From the NCBI GenBank assembly GCA_029257385.1, contig JARIBS010000091.1, forward strand, positions 1 through 64,000: a DNA stretch of 64,000 bases. Reading direction: 5' to 3'. Source of the stretch: Thiorhodococcus sp. (GTDB lineage Bacteria > Pseudomonadota > Gammaproteobacteria > Chromatiales > Chromatiaceae). Every line of letters begins with the position of its first letter. Position 1 is the stretch's first letter. This document shows, piece after piece, positions 1 through 16,499 of the stretch. The notes under the pieces are model-generated. The model saw nothing but the letters and a program-made list of their open reading frames with translations, was not told the origin of the DNA and searched no databases. Both the position numbers and the translations under genes were made by a program.

Positions 1-930
1 CAGGCAGGCTGCGCCGATTGCCATATCCCCCACGAGGGCTTCGCTTACCTCAAGAAGAAGATAACCAGCGGGGTCAGCGACTTGTATGCCGAGATCACCG
101 GCAGCATCCCCAATGCGCACGCCTACGAGGAAAAACGTGCCGAAATGGCCCGCAAGGTCTGGGCGGAGATGGAAGAGAACGATTCGCGCACCTGCCGCAG
201 TTGTCACAACACCGAGTTCTGGGATCCCTTTGAGCAGAGCGCGAAGGCCGCCACCGCGCACCGCTCTATGGCGCAGAGCGCCCAAACGTGTATCGACTGC
301 CACCGCGGAATCGCCCACTTCCCGCCAGAATTCGGCAACGAGGCGCAGGCTGCTGGCGGCGAACTCAGCCAACTGGCCTCTACCACGCCAGAGGATGCAG
401 ATGTGCTCTATCCCATCCGCCAGCGCGAGCTATTTGAAAGCAAGGATGGCACCCAGCAGATCGCGCGCATTTTGCCGAGCACACGGCTGCAGGTGCTTGA
501 TCGCGACGGCGACTGGCGCAAGGTCCAAGTCGACGGCTTCCAGCCGCCGGATGTCAAGCAAGTTCTCTACCGCAGCCCCGGCAAGCGCATTATCGCCGCA
601 TCGATCGCCGAACCCAAGCAGCTGACCAATGAAACGACCAATAACGATGTCGGTTGGGATCAGTCACGGATCACCGGCTGGGTCAAGGCCGACAACATGA
701 TCGCCGACGCACAGCCGATTTGGCACTATGGCGAGGAGCTTAACAACGCCTATTGCGGTAACTGCCATAGCGTGATGGGACCGCAGAACTACACCGCCAA
801 TCAGTGGCCAGCAATGGTTGATGCCTATGCCGGACGCACCTCAATCAGCGATGTCGACAAATCGCTGCTGACCTTCTATCTGCAAACCCACGCCAAAGAC
901 ATGCCCGCGCAGGGGGAAAGTAATGAGTAA
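1..930 (+). CDS. torC: TorC-type multiheme c-type cytochrome (NapC/NirT family), 5' truncated by window edge
   Basis: Frame 1 is open from base 1 (QAGCADCHIPHEGFAYLKKK...) to a stop at 930. CxxCH motifs: CADCH, CRSCH, CIDCH and a C-terminal CGNCH. Directly upstream of torA with an 8-nt overlap. Confidence 0.88.
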   Translation, partial: QAGCADCHIPHEGFAYLKKKITSGVSDLYAEITGSIPNAHAYEEKRAEMARKVWAEMEENDSRTCRSCHNTEFWDPFEQSAKAATAHRSMAQSAQTCIDCHRGIAHFPPEFGNEAQAAGGELSQLASTTPEDADVLYPIRQRELFESKDGTQQIARILPSTRLQVLDRDGDWRKVQVDGFQPPDVKQVLYRSPGKRIIAASIAEPKQLTNETTNNDVGWDQSRITGWVKADNMIADAQPIWHYGEELNNAYCGNCHSVMGPQNYTANQWPAMVDAYAGRTSISDVDKSLLTFYLQTHAKDMPAQGESNE

Positions 931-3385
931 ACCCTTGAAAATGCAGCGCCGAACCTTCCTGAAAAGCACTAGTGGAATGATCGCCGCCGCGCTCGTATCG
1001 CCAATCGGGGCGGTGCGCGCGATCGCACAAACCGCACGCGAGACCGTCATCACGGCCGCGCACTGGGGGCCTTTGTCGGTCACCGTTAAAAATGGTCGGG
1101 TCATCGCATCAGGTCCGGCACTGCCCAATCGCCGCGAGAACTATCTGCAGAGCGTGGTGGCCGATCAGATCTACCATCGCGTGCGCGTCAAACAGCCGAT
1201 GGTGCGCAAGGGTTTTCTCAACAATCTCGACGAGGTCGAACACCCCGACGGGCGGCGCGGCAAGGATGAGTTTGTGCCCGTGAGCTGGGAGCGCGCCTAT
1301 GATCTTATCGAGCAGCAGCTCAAGCGCGTGCGCCAGCAGCACGGCGCCAAGTCAATCTGGGGCGGGTCTTATGGATGGCGCTCATCGGGCAGTCTGCACA
1401 CCGCCTTTACGCTCATGCAGCGGTTTTTTTGGCTGACTGGCGGCTATGTTGACGACGTCAACAGCTATTCTACGGGTGCCATCAGCGTGATCATGCCGCA
1501 CGTCATGGGCAATTCGGAGACTACCGTGCCACAGACGACGTGGCCCGTGATTCTCGAGCATTCGGACGTCGTCGTGATCATGGCCGCCAATCCGATGAAC
1601 ACTCTCAAGATTGCTTGGACCAGCTCCGACGAGGAAGGTCGTAGCTATTTCGAAAAGCTGCGCGATAGCGACAAACGCGTCATCATCATTGATCCGATGC
1701 GCTCGGAAACGGCGCGCTTCTTCGGCGACCGGGCCGAATGGATCGCGCCGAACCCGACCACCGACGTGGCGCTGATGCTCGGCATTGCCCACGAGCTGCT
1801 GACGACAGAGCGCCACGATCAGGCGTTTCTCGATCAATACACCGTCGGCTTCGATCGCTTTGCCGCCTATCTGCGCGGGGAAACCGATGCCACTGAGAAA
1901 ACGCCCGAGTGGGCGGCCGCCATCTGTGACGTCCCGGCGGAGAAGATCCGCGAGTTGGCAAAATTATTCGCTGACAATCGCACCATGCTCATGGGCGGCT
2001 GGGCCATGCAGCGCGCCGATAAAGGCGAGCAGACCCACTGGACGCTGGTCACGCTGGCCGCCATGCTCGGCCAGATCGGACTACCCGGCGGCGGTTTCGG
2101 GTTCTGTTATCACTACTCCAACGGCGGTACTCCGCCCCACGAAGCCGTCGTCGTACCGGGTATCAGCGCCACCCCCGATGCACCGCATCTGGCCGAGCGG
2201 GTCGAAGATACGAGCAAGTACACGCTACCAGTGTCGCGTATCGTCCATGCTCTGGAAAACCCTGGCGACCTCATGGACTACAACGGCACGAAAGTGACCC
2301 TGGCCGATATCCGCCTGATCTGGTGGTGCGGCGGCAATCCCTTCCATCATCATCAGGACACCAACCGTCTGCGCCGTGCGTGGCAGAAGCCCGAGGTGGT
2401 CATCGTCTCCGAGCCTTACTGGACCGCGACCGCCAAGCACGCGGATATCGTGCTGCCGATCACGACCACCTATGAGCGCGACGACATCACCATGACCGGT
2501 GATTTCTCCAACATGCACATCGTGCCCATGAAGAAGGTCGTCGAGCCACAGCACGAGGCTCAGGACGATTACGAGGTTTTTCGCGAGCTCTCCGCGCGCT
2601 TTGGCGTCGAGCGCGAATACTCCGAGGGCCGGACTCAAATACAGTGGATCAAACACTTCTATGAGCAGGCCAAGCAGGTCGGACGCTACAGACGCGTTCG
2701 CATGCCGCGCTTCCAGCAGTTCTGGGAAGCGAACGAGATTTTGAAAAACCCGCCCGATCCGGACCGTGTGAACTGGGTACGCCATGCCGATTTTCGCGCT
2801 GACCCGATCCTCAATCCGCTTGGCACCCCATCCGGCAAGATCGAGATCTTTTCTCAGACCATCGACGACATGCACTACGACGACTGTCGTGGCCATGCGT
2901 CCTGGCTGGAGCCGGTGGAATATCTCGGCAATGCCACGCCGGACTATCCAGTCCACATGCTGACCCCGCATCTTGCCTATCGTCTGCATTCGCAGCTCAA
3001 TTACACACGGCTGCGCGAGCAATACGCCGTAGCCAATCGCGAGCCGGTGCTGATCCACCCAGAGGATGCCGCCGAGCGCAATATCAACGACGGCGATCTG
3101 GTGCGGGTCTACAATGGACGCGGTCAGATCCTGTGCGGCGCGGTGCTTGATGAGGGGCTCAAGCGGCGCGTGATCGCGGTGCACGAAGGCGCCTGGTACG
3201 ACCCGACCGACGACGGCGACAACGCGCTCTGCAAAAACGGCAACATGAACGTCCTGGTGATCGATCGCGGCACCTCGAAGCTCGCGCAGGGTAACTGTGG
3301 CTATACTGCCCTTGTGCAATTTGAGAAATTCACCGACCCTGCGCCCAAGCTCACCGCCTTCGACCCGCCTACCGGCGCGGCCTAA
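923..3385 (+). CDS. torA: Trimethylamine-N-oxide/DMSO reductase family molybdopterin oxidoreductase (TorA-like)
   Basis: Twin-arginine leader MQRRTFLKSTSG; GGSYGWRSSG and YSTGA motifs typical of the TorA/DorA/BisC family; pairs with torC. Confidence 0.9.
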   Translation: MSKPLKMQRRTFLKSTSGMIAAALVSPIGAVRAIAQTARETVITAAHWGPLSVTVKNGRVIASGPALPNRRENYLQSVVADQIYHRVRVKQPMVRKGFLNNLDEVEHPDGRRGKDEFVPVSWERAYDLIEQQLKRVRQQHGAKSIWGGSYGWRSSGSLHTAFTLMQRFFWLTGGYVDDVNSYSTGAISVIMPHVMGNSETTVPQTTWPVILEHSDVVVIMAANPMNTLKIAWTSSDEEGRSYFEKLRDSDKRVIIIDPMRSETARFFGDRAEWIAPNPTTDVALMLGIAHELLTTERHDQAFLDQYTVGFDRFAAYLRGETDATEKTPEWAAAICDVPAEKIRELAKLFADNRTMLMGGWAMQRADKGEQTHWTLVTLAAMLGQIGLPGGGFGFCYHYSNGGTPPHEAVVVPGISATPDAPHLAERVEDTSKYTLPVSRIVHALENPGDLMDYNGTKVTLADIRLIWWCGGNPFHHHQDTNRLRRAWQKPEVVIVSEPYWTATAKHADIVLPITTTYERDDITMTGDFSNMHIVPMKKVVEPQHEAQDDYEVFRELSARFGVEREYSEGRTQIQWIKHFYEQAKQVGRYRRVRMPRFQQFWEANEILKNPPDPDRVNWVRHADFRADPILNPLGTPSGKIEIFSQTIDDMHYDDCRGHASWLEPVEYLGNATPDYPVHMLTPHLAYRLHSQLNYTRLREQYAVANREPVLIHPEDAAERNINDGDLVRVYNGRGQILCGAVLDEGLKRRVIAVHEGAWYDPTDDGDNALCKNGNMNVLVIDRGTSKLAQGNCGYTALVQFEKFTDPAPKLTAFDPPTGAA

Positions 3386-3470
3386 GTACGATCTCTCCCG
3401 CAGCAGGTCGTTACACTACTGCGACTCGCATCGCTTTCATCCGCAATCGACCACAGGAGAGACGAGGTTC

Positions 3471-5750
<2,280 letters not shown>

Positions 5751-5780
5751 GACCGCGCGGTTGATCGCGGCAACCGCCGC

Positions 5781-7133
5781 TCATTCCCCAGGCGCGACGA
5801 CGGCCCGGATCGTCCCGCCAGCGACCTGTGCCTGGATACGGTCGCCGGACTCGACCTGGCTTGGGGCGCGCACGATCTCACCGCCCGGGAGCCTGGTCAG
5901 GATGGCATAGCCCCGCGTCAACGTCCCCAATGGACTACGGGCATTCAGCCCCGCCGCAGCGCGCATCAGGCGCTCGTGGCGATGGACGAGCAGCGCTGAT
6001 TGAGACCGGCTCAAACGCTGACGCAGTCCGCCGAGCAAGAGTCGCGCCCGTTGGAGTCCGCGCTCGGGCGAGCGAGCGGCAAGCCGCTCGGCCAGCGGGC
6101 TGAGCCGCTGGCCATTCTGCGCGATGTGCTGCGCCATGAGCGCATTCAGACGCAACGCGGCGCGATCCAGACGCTGGGCCTGCTGCTGGAGCCGTGCTGG
6201 CGGGTGCGCAGCAAGGTTGAGCTGACGGCTGGCCGCGCTCAAACGCTGGCGGCTCAGCATGCTCCGGCGTTGCCACGCACCATCCAGGCGCAGCTCAAGC
6301 GCACGCAACCGCTCGCGCACCTGCTGCGCGGAGGGCGCCACCAGCTCGGCGGCCGCCGAGGGCGTGGCGGCACGCTGATCGGCGGCCAGATCGGCGATGG
6401 TGATGTCGATCTCGTGCCCGACACCACTGACGATGGGAATTGCCGAGGCGCGAATGGCACGCGCTAGCGCCTCGTCGTTGAAGGCGTTGAGATCCTCGCG
6501 CGAGCCGCCACCACGGGCCAGGATGAGCACGTCGCACTCGGCACGCGCATTGGCTAGCGCGAGGGCCGCGACCAGCGAGGCCGCAGCGCTCTCGCCCTGG
6601 ACCTGAGCGGGATAGATCATCACCGACAGCGCGCTGAAGCGTCGCCCGAGGACGGTGAGCAGATCGCGCACGGCCGCCCCGGATGGCGAGGTGATCAGCC
6701 CGACCTGACGCGGAAAGGCCGGAATCGCCTGTTTGAGAGCCGTCTCGAACAACCCCTCCTCGGCCAGACGCTGTACGCGCTGCTCAAAGGCCAGCAGCAG
6801 CGCGCCCTCGCCATCTGGCTCCAGATGCTCGACGACGAGCTGAAAGTCGCCCCTTGGCTCATAGAGCGTGACCCGCACCCGGGCCAGAACCTGTTGTCCG
6901 TTCTCGGGTCGAACGTCCAACAGGATGCGTTTGGCACGGAACATCGCACAACGCACCTGCGCGGCTTCGTCTTTGAGACTGAAGTAGATGTGTCCCGAGG
7001 CGGGCCGCGCCAGATTGGAAATCTCCCCGCGCACCCAAAGCAGCGGAAAGCTGCCGTCGAGCACGGCCCGCGCCTCGCTCGCCAGGCGCGCGACGCTGTA
7101 GATGTCACGGGAATAATCCAGTGTCCTGCTCAT
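5781..7133 (-). CDS. xseA: Exodeoxyribonuclease VII large subunit
   Basis: LLWVRGEISNLARPASGHIYFSLKDEAAQVRCAMFR and ILARGGGSREDLNAFNDEALARAI motifs. Confidence 0.96.
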   Translation of the reverse strand: MSRTLDYSRDIYSVARLASEARAVLDGSFPLLWVRGEISNLARPASGHIYFSLKDEAAQVRCAMFRAKRILLDVRPENGQQVLARVRVTLYEPRGDFQLVVEHLEPDGEGALLLAFEQRVQRLAEEGLFETALKQAIPAFPRQVGLITSPSGAAVRDLLTVLGRRFSALSVMIYPAQVQGESAAASLVAALALANARAECDVLILARGGGSREDLNAFNDEALARAIRASAIPIVSGVGHEIDITIADLAADQRAATPSAAAELVAPSAQQVRERLRALELRLDGAWQRRSMLSRQRLSAASRQLNLAAHPPARLQQQAQRLDRAALRLNALMAQHIAQNGQRLSPLAERLAARSPERGLQRARLLLGGLRQRLSRSQSALLVHRHERLMRAAAGLNARSPLGTLTRGYAILTRLPGGEIVRAPSQVESGDRIQAQVAGGTIRAVVAPGE

Positions 7134-7188
7134 ACCGACGCTCGATGGATGGCGCGAATAGCGCCAGCGAGTTTACCGGTTGACATAA

Positions 7189-8715
<1,527 letters not shown>

Positions 8716-8813
8716 CCGCGCACGGCGCGCCCGCACCTCCAGTCGGCTCATCATCAGGCCATCAGAACGTCTGATGATCGCCGCGACTCACACAACGAGA
8801 CCCATCCGAACCT

Positions 8814-10388
8814 ATGTCCAATCTCCACGCCGACCGCATCCTGATCCTGGACTTCGGATCCCAATACACGCAGTTGATCGCCCGGCGCGTCCGCGAGGCT
8901 GGCGTCTATTGCGAGCTGCACCCCTATGACATGGAGGCCCAAGCGATTGCCGATTTCGCCCCCAGCGGCATCATCCTGTCCGGTGGACCGCAGTCGGCGC
9001 ATGAGCTGGAGACACCGCGCGCCGATGCGCTGATCTTCGATCTCGGGGTGCCGCTGCTTGGCATCTGCTACGGTTTCCAGAGCATGGTCGCCCAGCTCGG
9101 CGGCACGGTCGCGCCCGCGACCCATCGCGAATACGGCTACGCTCAGGTGCGCGCGCGCGGACACTCCCGACTGCTGCGTGATATCGAGGACCACACCAGC
9201 CCCGAGGGCCATGGCCTGCTCGATGTCTGGATGAGCCACGGCGATCGGGTCGAGTCCCTGCCGCCCGGCTTCCAGGTCATCGCCGAGACCGAGCACGCCC
9301 CCTTGGCCGGCATCGCCGACGAGGAACGTCGCTTCTACGGCGTGCAGTTTCATCCCGAGGTGACGCATACCCGTCAGGGCCAGCGCATCATCGAGCGCTT
9401 CGTCCACGAGATCTGCGGCTGCGGCAAGCTCTGGACGCCGGACAACATCATCGCCGACAGCATCGCGCGAGTGCGCGCCATGGTCGGCTCGGACCACGTC
9501 CTGCTCGGGCTATCGGGCGGGGTCGACTCCAGCGTGGTCGCCGCCCTACTCCACCGCGCCATCGGCGATCAACTGACCTGCGTCTTCGTCGACAACGGTC
9601 TGTTGCGTCTCGGCGAGGGCGATGAGGTGATGAGCACCTTCGCGCGCCATATGGGCGTGCGGGTGATCCGGGTAGATGCCGAGGAGCGTTTTCTCGGACG
9701 GCTCAAGGGCGTGAGCGATCCCGAACAGAAACGCAAGATTATCGGCAACACTTTCATCGAGGTCTTCGACGACGAGGCAAGCCGGATCGATGCCGTCAAA
9801 TGGCTGGCCCAGGGGACTATCTATCCCGACGTCATCGAATCCGCCGGCGCCAAGACCGGCAAGGCCAAGGTCATCAAGTCCCATCACAATGTCGGCGGTC
9901 TGCCCGAGGAGATGAATCTGGCGCTGGTCGAGCCGCTGCGCGAGCTGTTCAAGGACGAGGTGCGCCGCATCGGCGTCGAGCTTGGCCTGCCCTCTGAGAT
10001 GGTCTACCGCCACCCCTTCCCCGGCCCTGGTCTGGGCGTGCGCATTCTCGGCGAGGTACGCAGGGAGTATGCCCAAACCCTGCGCCAGGCCGATCACATC
10101 TTCATCGAAGAGCTGCGCGCCGCCTCGCTCTATGATCAAGTCTCGCAAGCCTTCGCCGTCTTCCTGCCGGTACGCTCGGTCGGCGTGGTCGGAGACAACC
10201 GTCTCTATGCCCACGTCATCGCGCTGCGCGCGGTCGAGACCATCGACTTCATGACCGCGCGCTGGGCACATCTGCCCTACGACTTCCTTGATCGAGTCTG
10301 CCGCCGCATCGCCAACGAGGTCGAGGATGTCTCGCGCGTGGTCTACGACATCACCGGCAAGCCGCCGGGGACGATTGAGTGGGAGTGA
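8814..10388 (+). CDS. guaA: GMP synthase (glutamine-hydrolysing)
   Basis: GATase class I (LLGICYGFQ), [22 protein letters not shown]-loop, C-terminal KPPGTIEWE. Confidence 0.98.
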   Translation: MSNLHADRILILDFGSQYTQLIARRVREAGVYCELHPYDMEAQAIADFAPSGIILSGGPQSAHELETPRADALIFDLGVPLLGICYGFQSMVAQLGGTVAPATHREYGYAQVRARGHSRLLRDIEDHTSPEGHGLLDVWMSHGDRVESLPPGFQVIAETEHAPLAGIADEERRFYGVQFHPEVTHTRQGQRIIERFVHEICGCGKLWTPDNIIADSIARVRAMVGSDHVLLGLSGGVDSSVVAALLHRAIGDQLTCVFVDNGLLRLGEGDEVMSTFARHMGVRVIRVDAEERFLGRLKGVSDPEQKRKIIGNTFIEVFDDEASRIDAVKWLAQGTIYPDVIESAGAKTGKAKVIKSHHNVGGLPEEMNLALVEPLRELFKDEVRRIGVELGLPSEMVYRHPFPGPGLGVRILGEVRREYAQTLRQADHIFIEELRAASLYDQVSQAFAVFLPVRSVGVVGDNRLYAHVIALRAVETIDFMTARWAHLPYDFLDRVCRRIANEVEDVSRVVYDITGKPPGTIEWE

Positions 10389-10728
10389 TTGGGTATCTGG
10401 TGTCTGGCAATGTCAGGCATTGAATGTCCTCAAAACGCCGCTAATACACGCTAGTGCAAGACTAAGGTTTCCTCGGTTTTTCGCCTTCCAAGGGCAGGGG
10501 TTCATGCGACCTGCTGCTCTCCCTGTCGAGGGTTGATCCAGTCCTTGAGAAACTGCATCGGAGAACCTCAATCCAAGGATAAAATTGAAGAAATATTCTC
10601 CGGGCAGTTTTGTCCGGGATGCGACAGGTATGTATAGATATCTCACTGGATGGCTATATTAATGTCTTAGACCACGCTAGATTGATGTTGGTCTGTCACC
10701 CCAAACGGCTGCAAAGAAGAGGTAAGAC

Positions 10729-11076
10729 ATGAAGGGTTATCTGCCATTGGTAATGTTTTGCCTGTTGCTATCTTCAACGTCCTTCGCCCAGTTCACGGGT
10801 CCATCGGCAACAGGCCAGGTAAGTACAGTCGAGCAGGCGCGAAGCGCCCCAATGGGCACGTACGTCACCGTCACAGGAAACATCGTTGCCCACCTGCGAG
10901 AGGACTATTACACCTTTCGAGACGCGACAGGCGAAATTCGGGTTGAGATCGGAAGCTCAGTCTGGCAAAACCGCAATATCGAACCCGACACAGAAGTGCG
11001 GCTGCTTGCCGAGGTTGATCGAAACATATTCGTAATCACCTATCTATGGGTCAAGTCACTCGAAATTGTTGAGTGA
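10729..11076 (+). CDS. YgiW/YdeI-family (BOF) periplasmic OB-fold protein
   Basis: Signal peptide MKGYLPLVMFCLLLSSTSFA; body GTYVTVTGNIVAHLREDYYTFRDATGEIRVEI...VRLLAEVDR matches the BOF family pattern. Confidence 0.8.
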   Translation: MKGYLPLVMFCLLLSSTSFAQFTGPSATGQVSTVEQARSAPMGTYVTVTGNIVAHLREDYYTFRDATGEIRVEIGSSVWQNRNIEPDTEVRLLAEVDRNIFVITYLWVKSLEIVE

Positions 11077-11151
11077 CTGCGCACAAAAGAATCGCACTGT
11101 CTTGCCCAAGGGCATGAGGAGTCGAGTCTCGTCGACGCCCTCGCCACTGCG

Positions 11152-12015
11152 CTACCTCAATAGGAGCGTCGGGATCTTGGCCGAGCGCAGCAGATCGGAC
11201 GTCTTGCTGCCGAACAGCAGGGTGCGAATCGGTGAGTGTCCGTAGGCGCCCATGATGAGCATGTCGATCGCCTGCTCCTGCACGGCGCGGGCGATAATGC
11301 TTTCGGCATCGCCCGGGATCAGCGCGGTCGGCGCCTCAAGACCGGCGGCTTCGAGCGTCGTTCGCGCCCACTCGAGCTGCTTAATGCCGTCCTTGCGCTC
11401 CTTGCCCGACATCAGCAGATGCACTCTCAGCCCGCGAAACAACGGGCTTGTGGCGACCATCTCGACCCCGCGCCGGGTGACACTGCCGCCGTCGAAGGCG
11501 ATCATGACGCGGCTTGGCTCCTGGAACCCCTCGGTGACGGCGAGGATCGGTTTTTTGAGTGCGCGCACGACACGCTCGACGTTGCGCCCCAGATCGCGCT
11601 GCGTCGTCTCGGCCGATTCGCCGCGGCGCCCGAGCACGAACAGACGCACGTCCGGCTGCTGTTCGATCAACACCTCTTCCAGTTCACCATAGCGCTGGCG
11701 CACATCCGGCGGGGCGGCCCCGGCGCGGATGGCCCGCTCGCGCTGGCGCATGAGGAATAGCCGACCACTCTCGCGTGCCTCTCTGCTGCGGGCTGCGTCC
11801 TGCTCGGAGAGTTTGGTCAGCAGGTGTTGCTGGGCGTTGAAGCCGATTGCGCCGCTGTGATCGCCGCCGTTGGAGACCTCCGGGCGACGATTGATGATGT
11901 GCAGCAGCTCCATCGGTGCCAAGGTGCGACGGGCCGCCCAGGCGGCGGCGTCCGTCACGGTGTCGGCAAAGCGCGATTGGTCGACACAGGCCAGAATCTT
12001 ATCTTCGTTCAACAT
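11152..12015 (-). CDS. Universal stress protein (tandem UspA domains)
   Basis: C-terminal IDMLIMGAYGHSPIRTLLFGSKTSDLLRSAKIPTLLLR; two Usp repeats; downstream of SulP on the same strand. Confidence 0.9.
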   Translation of the reverse strand: MLNEDKILACVDQSRFADTVTDAAAWAARRTLAPMELLHIINRRPEVSNGGDHSGAIGFNAQQHLLTKLSEQDAARSREARESGRLFLMRQRERAIRAGAAPPDVRQRYGELEEVLIEQQPDVRLFVLGRRGESAETTQRDLGRNVERVVRALKKPILAVTEGFQEPSRVMIAFDGGSVTRRGVEMVATSPLFRGLRVHLLMSGKERKDGIKQLEWARTTLEAAGLEAPTALIPGDAESIIARAVQEQAIDMLIMGAYGHSPIRTLLFGSKTSDLLRSAKIPTLLLR

Positions 12016-12028
12016 GCCAGTTCCCCTC

Positions 12029-13504
12029 TCAGTGATCCATGATCCGCGCGACGGCGTCGGGCTTGTCGTGCACGGCGAAGCGGTCGACTAGGGTCGCGCT
12101 CGCCTCGTCGAACCCGTCCACCTCAACCTCAGTGCCTTCGCGGCGGAACTTGATGACCACCTTGTCTAATGCGCTGATGGCGGTGATGTCCCAGAAATGC
12201 GCACGGCTGACATCAATGCGCACCCGCTCGATCACCTCCTTGAAATCGAAGGCTGCAACGAACCGGTCCGCCGAGGCGAAGAAGACCTGACCGGTCACCA
12301 GATAAGCGCGCATTCGACCCTCGTTCAGCGACAGCGAGTCGATGTGCAAAACCTTGCCGACCTTATTCGCAAAGAAGAAGCCCGACAGCAGCACACCGAC
12401 CAGCACACCCTTGGCCAGATCATGTGTGAAGACGACCACGATGACAGTCGAGAGCATGACAACATTGGCCTCGAGCGAATGCTCGCGCAGGTTGCGGATT
12501 GAGGCCCAGTTGAAGGTGCCGATGGACACCATGATCATGACCGCAACCAGCGCAGCCATTGGGATCTGGGCGACCCAGTCGTTGGCGAAGACGACCATCA
12601 GCAGCAGGAAAAGCCCAGCGGCCAAAGTCGAGAGCCGCCCGCGTCCGCCAGATTTTATGTTGATGACCGACTGGCCGATCATGGCGCAGCCGGCCATACC
12701 GCCGAAAAAGCCGGTGGTGATGTTGGCCACGCCCTGCCCGACACACTCGCGGTTTTTGTTGCTGGTGGAGTCGGTGAGATCGTCGACGATGGTCGCGGTC
12801 ATGAGCGATTCGAGTAGTCCAACGGCTGCCAACGTGGCCGAAACCGGGAAGATAATTTGCAGCGTCTCCCAGGTGAGCGGGATATCCGGTATCAGGAAAA
12901 TCGGCAGGGTGTCGGGCATGTCGCCCATGTCCCCGACCGTGCGGATGTCTAGCCCCAGCGCCAGGGTCACGCCAGTCAGCACCAGGATGGTCACCAGTGG
13001 AGATGGGACGGCCTTAGTGAGATAGGGGAAGAGATAGATGATCGCCAGCCCGGCCGCCACCATCGCGTAGACCTGCCAGGTCGCGCCGATCAGCTCAGGC
13101 AACTGGGCCATGAAAATGAGAATAGCTAGGGCATTGACGAAACCGGTAATCACCGAGCGCGAGACGAAGCGCATCAGCCCCCCCATCCGCAGCGTGCCCG
13201 CTAGGATCTGCAGCAGCCCGGTCAGCACGGTCGCAGCGAGCAGGTATTGCAGCCCGTGGTCTTTGACCAGCGTCACCATCAACAGCGCCATAGCGCCCGT
13301 CGCCGCCGAAATCATGCCCGGTCGGCCGCCCAGAAAGGCGGTGACGGTGGCGATACAGAACGAGGCGTAGAGTCCGACCTTGGGGTCGACGCCCGCGATG
13401 ATGGAGAAGGCGATGGCCTCGGGGATGAGCGCCAGCGCGACGACCAGACCGGCAAGCAAATCGTTGCGAACGTTGGGGAACCATTCCTGGCGTAAGGCTT
13501 TCAT
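12029..13504 (-). CDS. SulP-family anion permease (sulfate/bicarbonate type) with C-terminal STAS domain
   Basis: [36 protein letters not shown], multiple hydrophobic segments, STAS-like C-terminus. Confidence 0.92.
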   Translation of the reverse strand: MKALRQEWFPNVRNDLLAGLVVALALIPEAIAFSIIAGVDPKVGLYASFCIATVTAFLGGRPGMISAATGAMALLMVTLVKDHGLQYLLAATVLTGLLQILAGTLRMGGLMRFVSRSVITGFVNALAILIFMAQLPELIGATWQVYAMVAAGLAIIYLFPYLTKAVPSPLVTILVLTGVTLALGLDIRTVGDMGDMPDTLPIFLIPDIPLTWETLQIIFPVSATLAAVGLLESLMTATIVDDLTDSTSNKNRECVGQGVANITTGFFGGMAGCAMIGQSVINIKSGGRGRLSTLAAGLFLLLMVVFANDWVAQIPMAALVAVMIMVSIGTFNWASIRNLREHSLEANVVMLSTVIVVVFTHDLAKGVLVGVLLSGFFFANKVGKVLHIDSLSLNEGRMRAYLVTGQVFFASADRFVAAFDFKEVIERVRIDVSRAHFWDITAISALDKVVIKFRREGTEVEVDGFDEASATLVDRFAVHDKPDAVARIMDH

Positions 13505-13611
13505 CGTCGGTGGATACTCTTGCTGAGCCAGACCGCTGGAGCGAACGGATGCGCTGGCGACCGCGCCGGACGAATGGATGGCGTCGGGGCGATCTGGCGG
13601 CGTTTGTTCGA

Positions 13612-13658
13612 AAAAGAAAAAGCCGATCCCGGCGGTGCCGGAAACGGCCTTTTTATTT
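13612..13658 (-). terminator. Rho-independent terminator-like hairpin downstream of tRNA-Cys (T-tracts on both strands)
   Basis: aaaaagaaaaagccgatcccggcggtgccggaaacggcctttttattt: GCCG...CGGC plus CCGGC/GCCGG stem, flanked by A-tract and T-tract. Confidence 0.75.
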
Positions 13659-13735
13659 GGATCTGATGGTGAGTCTGGGATCGAGCTGGAGAATGCTGCC
13701 GGGTGAAGGCAGTGATCCAGCTAGATCGAGAAATA

Positions 13736-13809
13736 TGGAGGCTGAACCCGGAATCGAACCGGGGTGCACGGCTTTGCAGGCCGCTGCATAACCACTCTGC
13801 CATTCAGCC
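13736..13809 (-). tRNA. tRNA-Cys (anticodon GCA), CCA encoded
   Basis: Reverse strand GGCTGAATGGCAGAGTGGTTATGCAGCGGCCTGCAAAGCCGTGCACCCCGGTTCGATTCCGGGTTCAGCCTCCA folds as a cloverleaf; anticodon loop CTGCAAA. Confidence 0.96.
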
Positions 13810-13876
13810 TAGAACCAGCCATTATAGTGGTTAATTTTGAGCCTGTCATGGACAATTTGCAGCCGTCTGCTGGCGG

Positions 13877-15001
13877 TCAGCACAACACGAGATTATCCCG
13901 ATGGATCAACTCCGCATCGTTGAGATAGCCGAGGATGGACTCGAAACTGGCTGACGGTTTGCCTTTGATCCGCAGGGTCTCATTGGCATCGTAGTTGATC
14001 AGACCGCGCGCAACCTCGCGTCCGGTCTCATCGACGCAGGCCACGACCTCACCGCGAATGAAACTTCCGCGCACGTCTCTGACGCCGACTGCAAGTAGGC
14101 TGGTGCCGCGCTCGCGAACGGCCTTGACCGCGCCGGCATCCAGGACAAGGCGCCCGCGCACCTGCAACTGACCGGCGAGCCATTGCTTGCGCGCGGCCTG
14201 AGGCCCCTGAAATGGAATCAGGAGCGTGCCGATCGGCTCGCCCCGCCCGATACGGCTCAGCACCTGATCGCCCCGCCCAGGTGCGATGATGGTTGGCGTA
14301 CCCGAGCGCGCGGCCAAGCGTGCGGCGCGCACTTTGGTCACCATACCGCCCGTCCCAAACGCGCTCACACTGCCGCTGGCGACGAGATCGAGCTGTGGAT
14401 CGTCGACCCAGGTTTCGGGGATCAGACGTGCGTGTGGGTTGTTTCTGGGATCTTGATCGAAAAGACCGTCCTGATCGGTCAGCAAGATCAGCAGATCCGC
14501 TTCGATTAGATTGGCGACCAGGGCCGCGAGCGTGTCGTTGTCGCCGAAGCGCAGCTCGTCGGTCGCGACCGTGTCATTCTCGTTGATAACCGGAATCACG
14601 CCGAGTTTGAGCAGGGTGCGCAGCGTGCTGCGTGCATTGAGATAACGTGCTCGGTTGGCGAGATCGTCGCGGGTCAGCAGAACCTGGGCGGTGTGCAGAC
14701 CATGCGCCTGGAAGCAGTCCTCATAGGCGCGCACCAAACCCATCTGACCGATGGCGGCGGCGGCTTGGAGTTCGTGGAGCATTCTGGGTCGTCGCTGCCA
14801 CCCCATCCGCGCCATGCCCTCAGAGACTGCCCCGGAAGACACCAGCACCACATCACTGCCGCCCGTGCGGCGCTGGGCCATTTGCTCGACCCAGTGCGCA
14901 AGCATGTCACGCGCCAGCCCATGGCCATCATTTGTCAGCAGCGCACTGCCGATCTTTACGACCCAGCGGCGTGTGGTGGGAATCTTGTCGCGGGAGATCA
15001 T
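13877..15001 (-). CDS. proB: Glutamate 5-kinase (with PUA domain)
   Basis: [63 protein letters not shown]. Confidence 0.97.
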   Translation of the reverse strand: MISRDKIPTTRRWVVKIGSALLTNDGHGLARDMLAHWVEQMAQRRTGGSDVVLVSSGAVSEGMARMGWQRRPRMLHELQAAAAIGQMGLVRAYEDCFQAHGLHTAQVLLTRDDLANRARYLNARSTLRTLLKLGVIPVINENDTVATDELRFGDNDTLAALVANLIEADLLILLTDQDGLFDQDPRNNPHARLIPETWVDDPQLDLVASGSVSAFGTGGMVTKVRAARLAARSGTPTIIAPGRGDQVLSRIGRGEPIGTLLIPFQGPQAARKQWLAGQLQVRGRLVLDAGAVKAVRERGTSLLAVGVRDVRGSFIRGEVVACVDETGREVARGLINYDANETLRIKGKPSASFESILGYLNDAELIHRDNLVLC

Positions 15002-15019
15002 AGCAAGCGTGACGGGTAA

Positions 15020-16183
<1,164 letters not shown>

Positions 16184-16228
16184 TTAGAGCCTTACATCAG
16201 CACCTGACGGCCTGCGCCGATACGCGGA

Positions 16229-16486
16229 TCAGGCGTTATCGACGGTGACGAACTTGCGGCTCTGCGGACCCTTGACGACAAACTTCACGACGCCATCGGA
16301 GAGTGCAAACAGGGTGTGATCCTTGCCGCAGCCGACGTTCTCACCATTGTGAAACTTGGTCCCGCGCTGACGCACGATGATGCTGCCGGCTGAGACCTTT
16401 TGCCCGCCGAACACCTTCACGCCGAGCCGTTTGGATTCGGAATCGCGACCGTTGCGGGTACTGCCGCCTGCCTTTTTGTGTGCCAT
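16229..16486 (-). CDS. rpmA: 50S ribosomal protein L27
   Basis: [29 protein letters not shown]. Confidence 0.99.
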   Translation of the reverse strand: MAHKKAGGSTRNGRDSESKRLGVKVFGGQKVSAGSIIVRQRGTKFHNGENVGCGKDHTLFALSDGVVKFVVKGPQSRKFVTVDNA

Positions 16487-16499
16487 TGCTCTCTACTCC

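Noticed and set aside
2225-3319. 364-aa minus-strand ORF inside torA
   Set aside because: Shadow ORF opposite a well-supported molybdoenzyme; no recognisable family.
10389-10728. Possible mobile-element remnant between guaA and the YgiW-like gene
   Set aside because: No terminal repeats or transposase-like reading frame visible.
13510-13791. Small ORF overlapping tRNA-Cys, and its minus-strand counterpart at 13501-13803
   Set aside because: Both read through the tRNA gene and terminator (e.g. EPGIEPGCTALQAAA is a typical tRNA-derived translation).
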